The notes: generated by a model from the sequence alone, not told the origin. 6,069 nucleotides of DNA from an uncultured Bacilli bacterium (GCA_947595415.1 CANQER010000061.1:1-6069), one strand, 5' to 3'. Counted from the stretch's first letter, positions 1-6,007 are shown. Numbers and translations are program-made.

Positions 1-759
1 TTTAAACATATCTCTTACACGTGATGCTCCAACTCCTACAACCAATTCCACAAAATCAGAACCACTAATAAAATAAAATGGTACATTAGCTTCTCCAGCT
101 ACAGCTCTAGCAAGTAGGGTTTTACCTGTACCAGGAGGACCAAATAGTAATACTCCTTTAGGAATACGAGCTCCTAAACGTTGGAATTTCTTAGGATTTT
201 TTAAGAAATCAACAAGTTCAGAAACTTCTTCTTTTTCTTCAATTAATCCTGCTACATCTTTAAAAGTTACTTTATTATTTTGTTCATTCAAACGAGCTTT
301 ACTACGACCAAAATCCATTGATTTATTAGCACTACCCATTTGTCTAGTTATAAACCAAAAAGCAACTCCAAGTAGTAATAACATAGGTAAAATATTTACT
401 AAGAATAATAGAAATACACTAGTTCCAGGATCTTTACTAGTTTCAATTTTAAAATTTCCACTTTCTTCTAAACTAATTATTTTACTCATTACTTCCTCAG
501 CTAATGGAACTCTAAAGAAGAAAACTTCATTTTTATCATAACTTTTTAGTTTACCTGTAATTTCATAAACACTAGCTCTACTAACAGGCATAATAGTTAC
601 ACTTGAAACTTCTCCCTTACTAGCTAGACTTATAAATTTATCAAAAGTAATATTGTTTACCTTATTACTAGCTGTATTTAAAAAATAAAGTATTAATATT
701 ATAATTAAAAACAAAAACACATAAGGAACCAATCCCTTTTTAACTGTCTTCTTATTCAT
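1..759 (-). CDS. ftsH: ATP-dependent zinc metalloprotease FtsH, N-terminal part (3' end outside window)
   Basis: FtsH is a membrane-anchored AAA+ protease that extracts and degrades misfolded membrane proteins and short-lived regulators. I translated 253 codons from the ATG at 759; the frame is open to the left edge, so the rest of the ATPase and the zinc protease domain are missing only because the window ends. Visible in order: a basic N-terminus and first membrane helix (about residues 11-27), an extracytoplasmic domain (about 30-112), a second membrane helix (about 114-137), a linker (MDFGRSKAR), then the AAA module with VTFKDVAG and Walker A GPPGTGKT (207-214). The segment after SGSDFVE reads [12 protein letters not shown], where most FtsH proteins have [12 protein letters not shown], so the pore-loop phenylalanine appears to be valine. 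An AAAGGAG ribosome site lies 5 bases before the ATG, and the tilS stop is 13 bp upstream. Bacillus has hpt between these genes; here it is absent. Identity is secure. Confidence 0.97.
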   Translation of the reverse strand, partial: MNKKTVKKGLVPYVFLFLIIILILYFLNTASNKVNNITFDKFISLASKGEVSSVTIMPVSRASVYEITGKLKSYDKNEVFFFRVPLAEEVMSKIISLEESGNFKIETSKDPGTSVFLLFLVNILPMLLLLGVAFWFITRQMGSANKSMDFGRSKARLNEQNNKVTFKDVAGLIEEKEEVSELVDFLKNPKKFQRLGARIPKGVLLFGPPGTGKTLLARAVAGEANVPFYFISGSDFVELVVGVGASRVRDMFK

Positions 760-772
760 AATTTCTCCTTTC

Positions 773-2095
773 TTAATGATACTTAAGTATTATATCATAA
801 TTTCCTTGTTTTGTTTTATCAAATTTTGATTTTTTTAAACCTGGTAACCAAACAATTACCCCATTTGAATCAATAACAATAGGCCACATATCTCGTTGTT
901 TTAAACTTACTTTATTATCAATAAAAATATCTTTGATTTTTTTACTACCCATAAGTCCTAAAACACTCATCTTATCACCATTACGTCTTGTACGAACATG
1001 TAAAGGTAATTTTACTTCTTTACTATCTAAACAACATACAAAATTACTATTTTTATCTATTTTATCTATTTTTTCAATTACTTTTCCATTAGGTAAGCTA
1101 GCATAACTATCTAGTTCTATTTCATATTTATAACTATCTTTATGGTTAAGTTCTAAATAAAAATTATCGTAAGATTTAATAGCTTTTATATTGTTAGGTA
1201 AATAAAGATAACTATTAGCTTTACTAGAAGTTATTAAATCATAAATCATATCAACATGACTATCACAAATAAGCATCAAATCATCTGCATATACACTTTC
1301 TAAAATATAGTTTATTACTTTCATCCTAAGAATATATTCTAACTTTAAAAACTCGTTTATTTTTAAAACGTTTTCTTTATAGACATTATCTATTACATTA
1401 CTTAGTTTACTTTCAATGTAGTCGTTATATTCAAGTAAAATTTTACTAAATTTGTAAAACTTTTTATGAACATTACTATCTTCTTTTTTCAAAAAAGGTA
1501 GGACATATTTACGATAACGATTTCTTGTATAAACATCTTTCATGTTAGAATCATCAATTCGATATTCAATTTTATTTTGTTTATTATAATCTAAAATTTC
1601 ATCTTTAGTTACAGTTATTAAAGGTCTTATGATTTTATAACTTCCCATATCAACTTCCTTAGAAAATCCACTATAACCTTTTAAAGTAGAACCTCTTGTG
1701 ATACGCATCAAAATAGTTTCAATTAGATCATCACCATGATGAGCAGTAAACAAATATTTAGCATTATATTTTCTAATCATATCTTCATAAAATTTATAAC
1801 GAATAGATCTTGCTTCATTATGAAAATTATCTTCACCCATATTTTCAATAGTATAAAGTTCAAAAATCAAATTTTCTTTAAAACAGTATTTTCTAACAAA
1901 TTCTTCATCTAATTTTTGACCAGCTCTACCACTATTATGGTTAATATGGCAAACGACAATTTTGATATTTAAAGATTTTCTAAGTCTCGTTAAAATATGA
2001 AGTAGGGCCATTGAATCTGGTCCACCTGATACTCCAACTACAACTGCATCATTATAATTTAATAGTTTATTTAATTCTTCATATATATTTTCCAT
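773..2095 (-). CDS. tilS: tRNA(Ile)-lysidine synthetase TilS
   Basis: TilS is a cytoplasmic enzyme that uses ATP and lysine to convert C34 of the CAU-anticodon tRNA(Ile) to lysidine, so that it reads AUA and is charged with isoleucine. This is essential in most bacteria, and an AT-rich genome uses many AUA codons. From the ATG at 2095 the product is 440 aa. The N-type ATP pyrophosphatase domain shows the PP-loop SGGPDS (residues 23-28) and AHHGDD followed by [11 protein letters not shown] (118 onward). The family motif DDSN with [11 protein letters not shown] follows (about 181-200). The C-terminal substrate-binding domain has RTRRNGD (368-374), KKIKDIFID and the terminal [11 protein letters not shown]. 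In-frame GTG codons at 2104 and 2101 are possible starts. I prefer the ATG because GGTGAT (2097-2102) sits at ideal distance before it and it begins just after the ung stop; a GAGG at 2112-2115 would favour the GTG at 2104. Length is normal and no motif is lost. Confidence 0.96.
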   Translation of the reverse strand: MENIYEELNKLLNYNDAVVVGVSGGPDSMALLHILTRLRKSLNIKIVVCHINHNSGRAGQKLDEEFVRKYCFKENLIFELYTIENMGEDNFHNEARSIRYKFYEDMIRKYNAKYLFTAHHGDDLIETILMRITRGSTLKGYSGFSKEVDMGSYKIIRPLITVTKDEILDYNKQNKIEYRIDDSNMKDVYTRNRYRKYVLPFLKKEDSNVHKKFYKFSKILLEYNDYIESKLSNVIDNVYKENVLKINEFLKLEYILRMKVINYILESVYADDLMLICDSHVDMIYDLITSSKANSYLYLPNNIKAIKSYDNFYLELNHKDSYKYEIELDSYASLPNGKVIEKIDKIDKNSNFVCCLDSKEVKLPLHVRTRRNGDKMSVLGLMGSKKIKDIFIDNKVSLKQRDMWPIVIDSNGVIVWLPGLKKSKFDKTKQGNYDIILKYH

Positions 2096-2096
2096 T

Positions 2097-2102
2097 ATCA
2101 CC
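2097..2102 (-). promoter_or_regulatory. Shine-Dalgarno site GGTGAT deciding the tilS start
   Basis: On the minus strand GGTGAT is followed by one A and then the ATG at 2095. The hexamer matches the 3' half of the consensus AAAGGAGGTGAT and gives normal ribosome spacing. It contains the ung TGA stop and the two upstream GTG codons, which explains why a longest-frame call would start tilS too early. The same arrangement precedes agcS and, in weaker form, ung. Confidence 0.55.
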
Positions 2103-2748
2103 ACTTGATTTCCTCGATATTATTTTCTCTTAAAAATTGATTGGTTTTAGAAAAAGGTTTACTTTTAAAAAAACCTCGACTAGCTGATAAAGGAGAAGGA
2201 TGAGCAGATTCAATTATGTAATGATTTTTATTAGTAATTAAACTTTTTTTATTTCTAGCTTCTCTTCCCCATAAAATAAAAACAATAGGTTTTTCTCTTT
2301 CATTTAGTTTTTTTATAATGTTGTCAGTAAATATTTCCCAACCATGTCCTCTATGAGAAAAAGCTTTATCTTTTTCAACTGACAAAACTGAATTTAAAAG
2401 TAATACCCCTTGTTTAGCCCAATCTGTTAGATCGTTATTTTCTCTTTTTATTTTTAAATCATCATATAATTCTTTAAAGATGTTATCTAAAGATGGAGGT
2501 CTTCTTACCCCCTCTTTTACTGAAAATGATAGTCCATGAGCTTCTCCTTCACCATGGTAAGGATCTTGCCCTAAAATGACTACTTTAACTTCATCATAAT
2601 CTGTATATCTTAAAGCATTAAATATATCTTTATATTTTGGGTAGCAAGTTTTATGTAGGTATTCATTTCTTACAAATTGTCCCAATTTTTTAAAATACAA
2701 AGATTTAAATTCACTTTCTAATATAACATCCCATTTCTTATTAATCAT
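2098..2748 (-). CDS. ung: Uracil-DNA glycosylase, family 1 (UDG)
   Basis: The enzyme removes uracil from DNA (from cytosine deamination or dUTP incorporation), leaving an abasic site for base-excision repair. From the ATG at 2748 the product is 216 aa, normal for bacterial UDG. All family 1 motifs are present: the water-activating loop GQDPYH (residues 60-65, catalytic Asp), AHGLSFSV (about 70-77), RRPPSLDNIFKEL (substrate-pinching loop region), LLLNSVLSV (about 116-124, with the base-reading Asn), and the DNA-intercalation loop HPSPLSASRGF (183-193). The N-terminus MINKKWD fits the family. An in-frame GTG at 2757 would add three residues, but it is part of an AGTGAT ribosome site, so the ATG is preferred. 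The stop falls 2 bp before the tilS ATG and agcS ends 26 bp upstream, so the gene sits in the middle of a single operon. Nothing suggests a phage UDG or loss of activity. Confidence 0.97.
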   Translation of the reverse strand: MINKKWDVILESEFKSLYFKKLGQFVRNEYLHKTCYPKYKDIFNALRYTDYDEVKVVILGQDPYHGEGEAHGLSFSVKEGVRRPPSLDNIFKELYDDLKIKRENNDLTDWAKQGVLLLNSVLSVEKDKAFSHRGHGWEIFTDNIIKKLNEREKPIVFILWGREARNKKSLITNKNHYIIESAHPSPLSASRGFFKSKPFSKTNQFLRENNIEEIKW

Positions 2749-2774
2749 AATAATCACTGCCTAAATATATTTTA

Positions 2775-4073
2775 TCATACTTTATCACGTTTGTAATTAA
2801 ATAATTCTTCTTTTACTAAATCTTTTAATTTATATATTGCATAACAATTAATAATCGCAAGTATCGCCACCATTACATCTACTAAATCCCACAAAAAATT
2901 AGAAGATATTATACTACCTATAAATAAGACTAATAAGGTACATATTTTTAAGATACTTAAGTAACTTTTTTTTACTTTTTTAAAAAAGTATTTTAAACAA
3001 GATTCACCATTATAATAACCTGATAATATTGTAGAAAAGGAAAACAAAACAATTGAAATAAAGGTTACTATTTTACCTATACTTCCTAGATGGTAAGAAA
3101 ATGCATATTGGGTTATTTCTATTCCATTTACGTCACTTATATTTAAGATATCATAGTTAGAAGTTAACACAACAATCGCAGTAGCTGTACATATAAACAT
3201 TGTTGTGATATATATTCCTAACATTTGAACAAAACCTTGACTACTAGGACTGTTTGTATCGATTGTTGAAGCAGCTATAGCTCCAGTACCTAATCCTGCT
3301 TCACTAGAAAATATTCCTCTTTGAACACCTATTATAAGGGTAGCTAAAAAACCTGTAAAAAAAGATTTAAAATTAAAAGCTGATTTTACAATTCCTACTA
3401 ATATTCCAGGGATTAAATTTATGTTTAAAATTAAAATGTAGATAGCTATTAAAACATAAAACAGGGTCATAAAAGGAACTATTTTAGAAGTTACTTTAAC
3501 TATTTTAGTAATTCCTTTATGGATAATTAAACTTGTTATTAAACAGATTACTATTCCAACAATATAGGGATTAATATTAACCATTTCGTTTAATGATTTA
3601 CATATGGTATTAGATTGGATACCTAAAAATCCTCCTATATAACTTACAAGGATTAAAATGGCATATATACCTCCTAATACTTTATTATTTAAGCCATTTT
3701 TAATGTAATAACTAGGTCCTCCTTTATAAACATCGTCATCTTTTTCTTTGAATTTTACTCCTAAAACTGTTTCACAAAAGGAGGTACTAGCTGAAATAAA
3801 AGCTATAACCCACATCCAAAATATACTGCCCATTCCTCCAAGATAGATAGCTAAGCTAACTCCTGCGATACTACCTACCCCAATTCTTCCTCCTAGTACT
3901 AACATTAGACTTTCAAATGAGGAAATTCCTTTGGTTGGTTTTTTGAATAGGTTATAAAACATTTCTTTAAAACGAAATTGGACAAATTTAAGATTAATCA
4001 TAAAGTATATACCAATTCCTACTAAAAAAATGGTTGCGATCATCCATAGTAATCTATTTATAAATAGAAGCAT
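2775..4073 (-). CDS. Alanine/glycine:cation symporter (AGCS family, AlsT/DagA-like)
   Basis: This is a 432-aa polytopic inner-membrane protein. AGCS proteins import a small neutral amino acid (alanine, glycine, sometimes glutamine) with Na+ or H+; the substrate cannot be set from sequence. Family signatures seen: GGRIGVGSIAGVSLAIYLGG (residues 61-80), the diagnostic GGMGSIFWMWVIAF (79-92), KGGPSYYI (117-124), RGIFSSEAGLGTGAIAAS (252-269) and FSTILSGYYNGE (346-357). About ten hydrophobic segments are visible between these and the C-terminal lysine-rich tail. Most relatives are about 450-490 aa, so it is slightly short, and the usual GNI in the first motif reads GSI. The start is the ATG at 4073, preceded by GGTGAT with a 3-base gap. 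It appears to be the first housekeeping gene of the agcS-ung-tilS-ftsH run and lies 50 bp downstream of the reverse transcriptase. Functional link to DNA repair and tRNA modification is not evident; clustering may be only positional. Confidence 0.93.
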   Translation of the reverse strand: MLLFINRLLWMIATIFLVGIGIYFMINLKFVQFRFKEMFYNLFKKPTKGISSFESLMLVLGGRIGVGSIAGVSLAIYLGGMGSIFWMWVIAFISASTSFCETVLGVKFKEKDDDVYKGGPSYYIKNGLNNKVLGGIYAILILVSYIGGFLGIQSNTICKSLNEMVNINPYIVGIVICLITSLIIHKGITKIVKVTSKIVPFMTLFYVLIAIYILILNINLIPGILVGIVKSAFNFKSFFTGFLATLIIGVQRGIFSSEAGLGTGAIAASTIDTNSPSSQGFVQMLGIYITTMFICTATAIVVLTSNYDILNISDVNGIEITQYAFSYHLGSIGKIVTFISIVLFSFSTILSGYYNGESCLKYFFKKVKKSYLSILKICTLLVLFIGSIISSNFLWDLVDVMVAILAIINCYAIYKLKDLVKEELFNYKRDKV

Positions 4074-4076
4074 TAT

Positions 4077-4082
4077 ATCACC
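4077..4082 (-). promoter_or_regulatory. Shine-Dalgarno site GGTGAT of the symporter gene
   Basis: Minus-strand GGTGAT is followed by ATA and the ATG at 4073. It supports that start and shows the same GGTGAT-type site as tilS. The remaining 50-bp gap to the reverse transcriptase gene has no hairpin terminator that I can see. Confidence 0.6.
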
Positions 4083-4123
4083 ATTTTAATTATATTATTT
4101 AACTAATCAAAAAAATGTAGAAT

Positions 4124-5152
4124 TTAATAATAATCTAGATAAGATTTAGCTAAAATACTATTATACAATTTTAAACGTAAGTTATAACTATTACAGTGAT
4201 AAGCATGTCCAAGCCATGAATTCCAACCCATTTTCATTTTATTAAAATCAAGTTTATCCAACTTATACAATTTATTCCATAGTTTTATTTTCTTTTTAAT
4301 TTTAGTTTTACTTCTTTTTCTTAATATTTTATAGTCTTCAAAAATAATATATCCACAAAAATTACTACCAAATTTATTAGGATAATATCTACTTTTATTG
4401 TTTAACTCTAAATTTAACTTACTATTAATAAACTTTTCTATTTTATTTAAGTAATACTTACATTCATCTTTATTTTTTAATAAGATAATAAAATCATCCA
4501 TATATCTAACATAATATTTTATTTTCAATTCTTCTTTTACATAATGATCTAATTCATTCAAATATATATTAGCGAAATATTGACTTGTGAAATTACCAAT
4601 TGGTATCCCTTATCACTATCATCATTTAATATCAATTTAGTAAAATCCAAAAGTTTTTTATCCTTTATTTTTTTATTTAAAATTTCGATTAGTATTGTTT
4701 TATCAATACTATAAAAATACTTTTTAATATCACATTTTAAAATATAATATTTACCATATTTATTTTTCATTCTTTTCATATATTTACTTACTACATCAAT
4801 AGCTTTATGGGTACCTCTATTATCAATACAAGCATATGTATCTTTTATAAAACGAGGACAAAAAAAGGGTTTTATAAACTCTTCTACATACCACTGATGA
4901 ACTATTCTATCACGATAAGGTAAGGCTTTTATAAGTCTTTCTTTAGGTTCTTTGATTATAAACTCACGATATCTACCAAATTTATATCTATTTTTTTAAT
5001 ATCTTCTAATATTTTTACTATATTAGTTTCTAAATCCATTTCAAATAATATTACTTCTTTTTTTAGTTTTTACCTTTACTTGCTCGATCATGGGCATTCA
5101 TTAAATTATCAAAAGTTAATTTTTTATCAAATTCGTTTTTTATTGATTTCAT
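4124..5152 (-). pseudogene. DGR-class reverse transcriptase, broken by three single-base frameshifts
   Basis: RNA-templated DNA polymerase of the DGR clade. The start is the ATG at 5152, with GAGG at 5159-5162. The frame shifts near 5067-5071 (A run, just after RASKGK), at 4991-4997 (A run, after LEDIKK) and at 4607-4609 (G run, after DDSDKG). Adding one base at each gives one unbroken 343-aa protein. In that reconstruction: RYREFIIKEPKERLI and LPYRDRIVHQ (residues 61-87), TYACIDNRGTHKA (106-118), motif A CDIKKYF (catalytic Asp142), the DGR hallmark IGNFTSQ (186-192, where group II introns and retrons usually have QGxxxSP), YVRYMDDF (215-222, catalytic Asp220/221), FCGY (266-269) and a thumb ending GWNSWLGHAYHCNS. 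All catalytic residues survive and length fits the DGR RT family. As written, no active enzyme could be made; the longest pieces are the C-terminal half including YMDD and the middle part including motif A. Recent inactivation and sequencing error both fit. Confidence 0.9.
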
Positions 5153-5158
5153 ACTCCA

Positions 5159-5162
5159 CCTC
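5159..5162 (-). promoter_or_regulatory. Ribosome binding site (GAGG) fixing the RT start
   Basis: Minus-strand TGAGGTGGAGTATG contains the avd TGA, a GAGG 6 bases before the ATG at 5152, and that ATG. It fixes the RT start well upstream of the first internal break, and shows that the N-terminal fragment belongs to the same gene as the YMDD part. Confidence 0.7.
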
Positions 5163-5517
5163 ACAATTTTTGAAAAGATGAAATCCATCCTCCTAGTAAG
5201 TTACCAATATTGTTTATTTTTTTACTCCAAGCAGCATAATTTTTACGATTTATATATTTACGTCTTACTGATATTCTTATTAAAACTTTTAAAAATTTTA
5301 ACTTTATATCAAGTTCATTTAAAACTTTTAATTTATCAATTTTATCGTAATATTTATATGCTTTTAATACATCTTTTAAACCTTCATAGGTAGTATTTTT
5401 TATATTAGTTACAATAGCTAATTTTTCTATTTTAGGATATTTTTCAGTTATCATTTCTGTATAATATATAAGTTCTATAAATTGTTTATATATTATTAAT
5501 TCTGATACTTCTTTCAT
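5161..5517 (-). CDS. avd: Avd-like four-helix-bundle accessory protein of a DGR
   Basis: The product is 118 aa, basic and mostly helical, matching the size and pattern of Avd and the related S23/23S rRNA intervening-sequence proteins. Avd forms a positively charged pentameric barrel that binds the RT and is needed for mutagenic cDNA synthesis. Landmarks: the early KYPKIEKLAIVTNIKNTTYEGL stretch (about residues 26-47, compare FPK.ER..L..qI in relatives), a second helix YDKIDKLKVLNELDIKLKFLKVLIRIS (57-83), then KYINRKNYAAWSKKINNIGNLLGGWI, with the LLGGW ending (107-111) shared across the family. The frame is intact, unlike both neighbours. The ATG overlaps the MSL stop as ATGA, implying coupled translation; AAAGGA lies 9 bases upstream. 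The downstream RT assigns it to a retroelement and not to an rRNA intervening sequence. Assignment to the fold is strong; function as Avd depends on the RT context. Confidence 0.88.
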   Translation of the reverse strand: MKEVSELIIYKQFIELIYYTEMITEKYPKIEKLAIVTNIKNTTYEGLKDVLKAYKYYDKIDKLKVLNELDIKLKFLKVLIRISVRRKYINRKNYAAWSKKINNIGNLLGGWISSFQKL

Positions 5518-5881
5518 TTTACCAATTCCTTTAGTTTAGCTAATTCATTTAAAGCTTCTATAGGTGTAATATTATCAATATCGATTTTTTTTATTATCTT
5601 AGCTACATATTCATAATTATCATCTATATTTTCAACAATTGATATAGGAAGACTTGATTTTCAAAGACACGCATATATTCAGGTAAAGATTCGATTGGAA
5701 AACCACATTTCATACATTCATTTGAAAATTTGACTTTTTTTAATACTACATAATCATTTATAAAATCACAATCTTTGTCTAAAAATATATAGAATTTTCC
5801 ACATCTAAATAGATATATTTTACTTTCATCTTCTTTTTTTAGTTTTAAATATTGGTTATACAATTTACTCATTTTCATCAT
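5514..5881 (-). pseudogene. Small MutS-like protein (MSL) of a DGR module, one single-base frameshift
   Basis: As written the first frame gives 85 aa and stops at 5624-5626. The N-terminal part resembles MutS domain I, the mismatch-recognition domain: YNQYLKLKKEDESKIYLFRCGKFYIFL (compare the MutS YLxIKxxYPDxILFFRxGDFYExF) and later CMKCGFPIESLPEYM (compare MCGVPYHSxxxYI). One base is missing in 5654-5661; restoring it gives 122 aa and adds SLPISIVEN and a tail with DIDNITPIEALNEL, like the DxDxLTPxxALxxLxxLK motif near the MutS C-terminus. The restored frame ends exactly in ATGA at the avd start, which strongly supports it. The MutS mismatch Phe is kept (F30), but the following conserved Glu is Ile (32). 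There is no ATPase. Starts at 5881 or 5878 are possible; AAGG spacing slightly favours 5878. Small MutS-like genes have been reported next to some DGRs (from memory), with no known mechanism. Confidence 0.75.
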
Positions 5882-5892
5882 TTCCTTACTAC

Positions 5893-5922
5893 AAAAAGCA
5901 GCACAAAAAATTTGTACTGCTT
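5893..5922 (-). terminator. Terminator-like hairpin in the leader of the MSL-avd-RT operon
   Basis: The arms 5896-5907 and 5911-5922 flank a 3-base loop. In the minus-strand RNA all 12 positions pair, one as U-G, and the stem runs into a tract of five U (5897-5893). Read on the plus strand the wobble becomes a C/A mismatch and no T tract follows, so the minus strand is the functional side. It lies about 25 nt after the expected transcription start and before the MSL ribosome site, which is the place of an attenuator. It could instead terminate transcripts entering from the right. No antiterminator strand or leader peptide is visible. Confidence 0.7.
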
Positions 5923-5924
5923 AA

Positions 5925-5948
5925 ATTAGCTATTATTCTATTAGCTAT
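5925..5948. repeat. Two 9-bp direct repeats ATTAGCTAT at the operon start site
   Basis: Identical copies at 5925-5933 and 5940-5948 are separated by 6 bp. They cover the predicted first bases of the MSL-avd-RT transcript, between its -10 box and the leader hairpin. Each contains the palindrome TAGCTA, so the two RNA copies could also pair with each other in a weak 6-bp stem. A role as operator is only a guess. Confidence 0.45.
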
Positions 5949-5952
5949 ATAC

Positions 5953-5981
5953 ATAATACTACATTTTTTTTAATTATGCAA
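5953..5981 (-). promoter_or_regulatory. Sigma-A-type promoter of the MSL-avd-RT operon
   Basis: On the minus strand TTGCAT (5981-5976) is a four-of-six match to TTGACA, followed by a 17-bp spacer that is rich in A, and then TATTAT (5958-5953), a five-of-six match to TATAAT. Transcription should begin near 5946, about 65 nt before the MSL ATG. This is the best promoter match I found in the window and implies that the module has its own expression. Confidence 0.7.
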
Positions 5982-5985
5982 GTAT

Positions 5986-6007
5986 GATAGTGTAAAGATA
6001 GTGTAAA
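5986..6007. repeat. Perfect tandem repeat, two copies of GATAGTGTAAA
   Basis: Copies at 5986-5996 and 5997-6007 are identical and adjoining, with an 11-bp period close to one DNA turn. They start 4 bp upstream of the -35 box of the MSL operon and about 37 bp before the extended -10 of the divergent promoter, so both promoters could be controlled by a protein bound here on one face of the helix. No regulator gene is in the window. Confidence 0.6.

Larger units (their letters stand above)
4124..5981 (-). mobile_element. DGR-like retroelement module (MutS-like, Avd-like, reverse transcriptase) without visible repeats or target
   Basis: Three genes run in one direction from one promoter: MSL (5514-5881), avd (5161-5517) and RT (4124-5152). 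MSL and avd overlap by ATGA; the RT ribosome site GAGG overlaps the avd stop. In diversity-generating retroelements an RT and Avd copy a template repeat with adenine-directed errors into the variable repeat of a target gene; small MutS-like accessory proteins have been described beside some of them (from memory). The RT has the DGR-type IGNFTSQ motif. No template or variable repeat pair, lectin-fold target, integrase or inverted ends can be seen, and the gaps inside the module are too short to hold a template repeat. Three RT breaks and one MSL break suggest decay or sequence error. Bounds given run from the -35 box to the RT stop; true element ends are unknown. Confidence 0.7.

Noticed and set aside
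4089..4094. TATAAT on the minus strand as an agcS promoter
   Set aside because: The start site would fall at or inside the GGTGAT ribosome site, and no -35 match lies at 16-18 bp. In DNA this rich in A and T the hexamer is expected by chance.
4607..4609. Programmed ribosomal frameshifting as the explanation of the RT breaks
   Set aside because: Three breaks in one gene would have to work in series, no stimulatory stem or typical slippery heptamer is evident at the G3 site, and DGR RTs are not known to need frameshifting.
4558..4779. Separate 73-codon minus-strand gene
   Set aside because: Its apparent start is internal; upstream codons back to about 4993 read as conserved RT sequence in the same frame, and its C-terminal 13 or so residues are out-of-frame RT sequence. 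It is the middle fragment of the broken RT.
4124..5152. Group II intron or retron RT
   Set aside because: The motif is IGNFTSQ where those groups usually have QGxxxSP; there is no maturase or HNH domain, no intron domain V, no msr/msd candidate, and Avd is the partner of DGR RTs.
5178..5393. Plus-strand open frame of 71 codons
   Set aside because: It lies wholly opposite the intact avd gene, is a low-complexity Leu/Tyr-rich string with no ribosome site, and is best explained as the antisense shadow of lysine- and isoleucine-rich codons.
5986..6007. CRISPR or larger tandem array
   Set aside because: Only two adjoining 11-bp copies without spacers; no cas gene.
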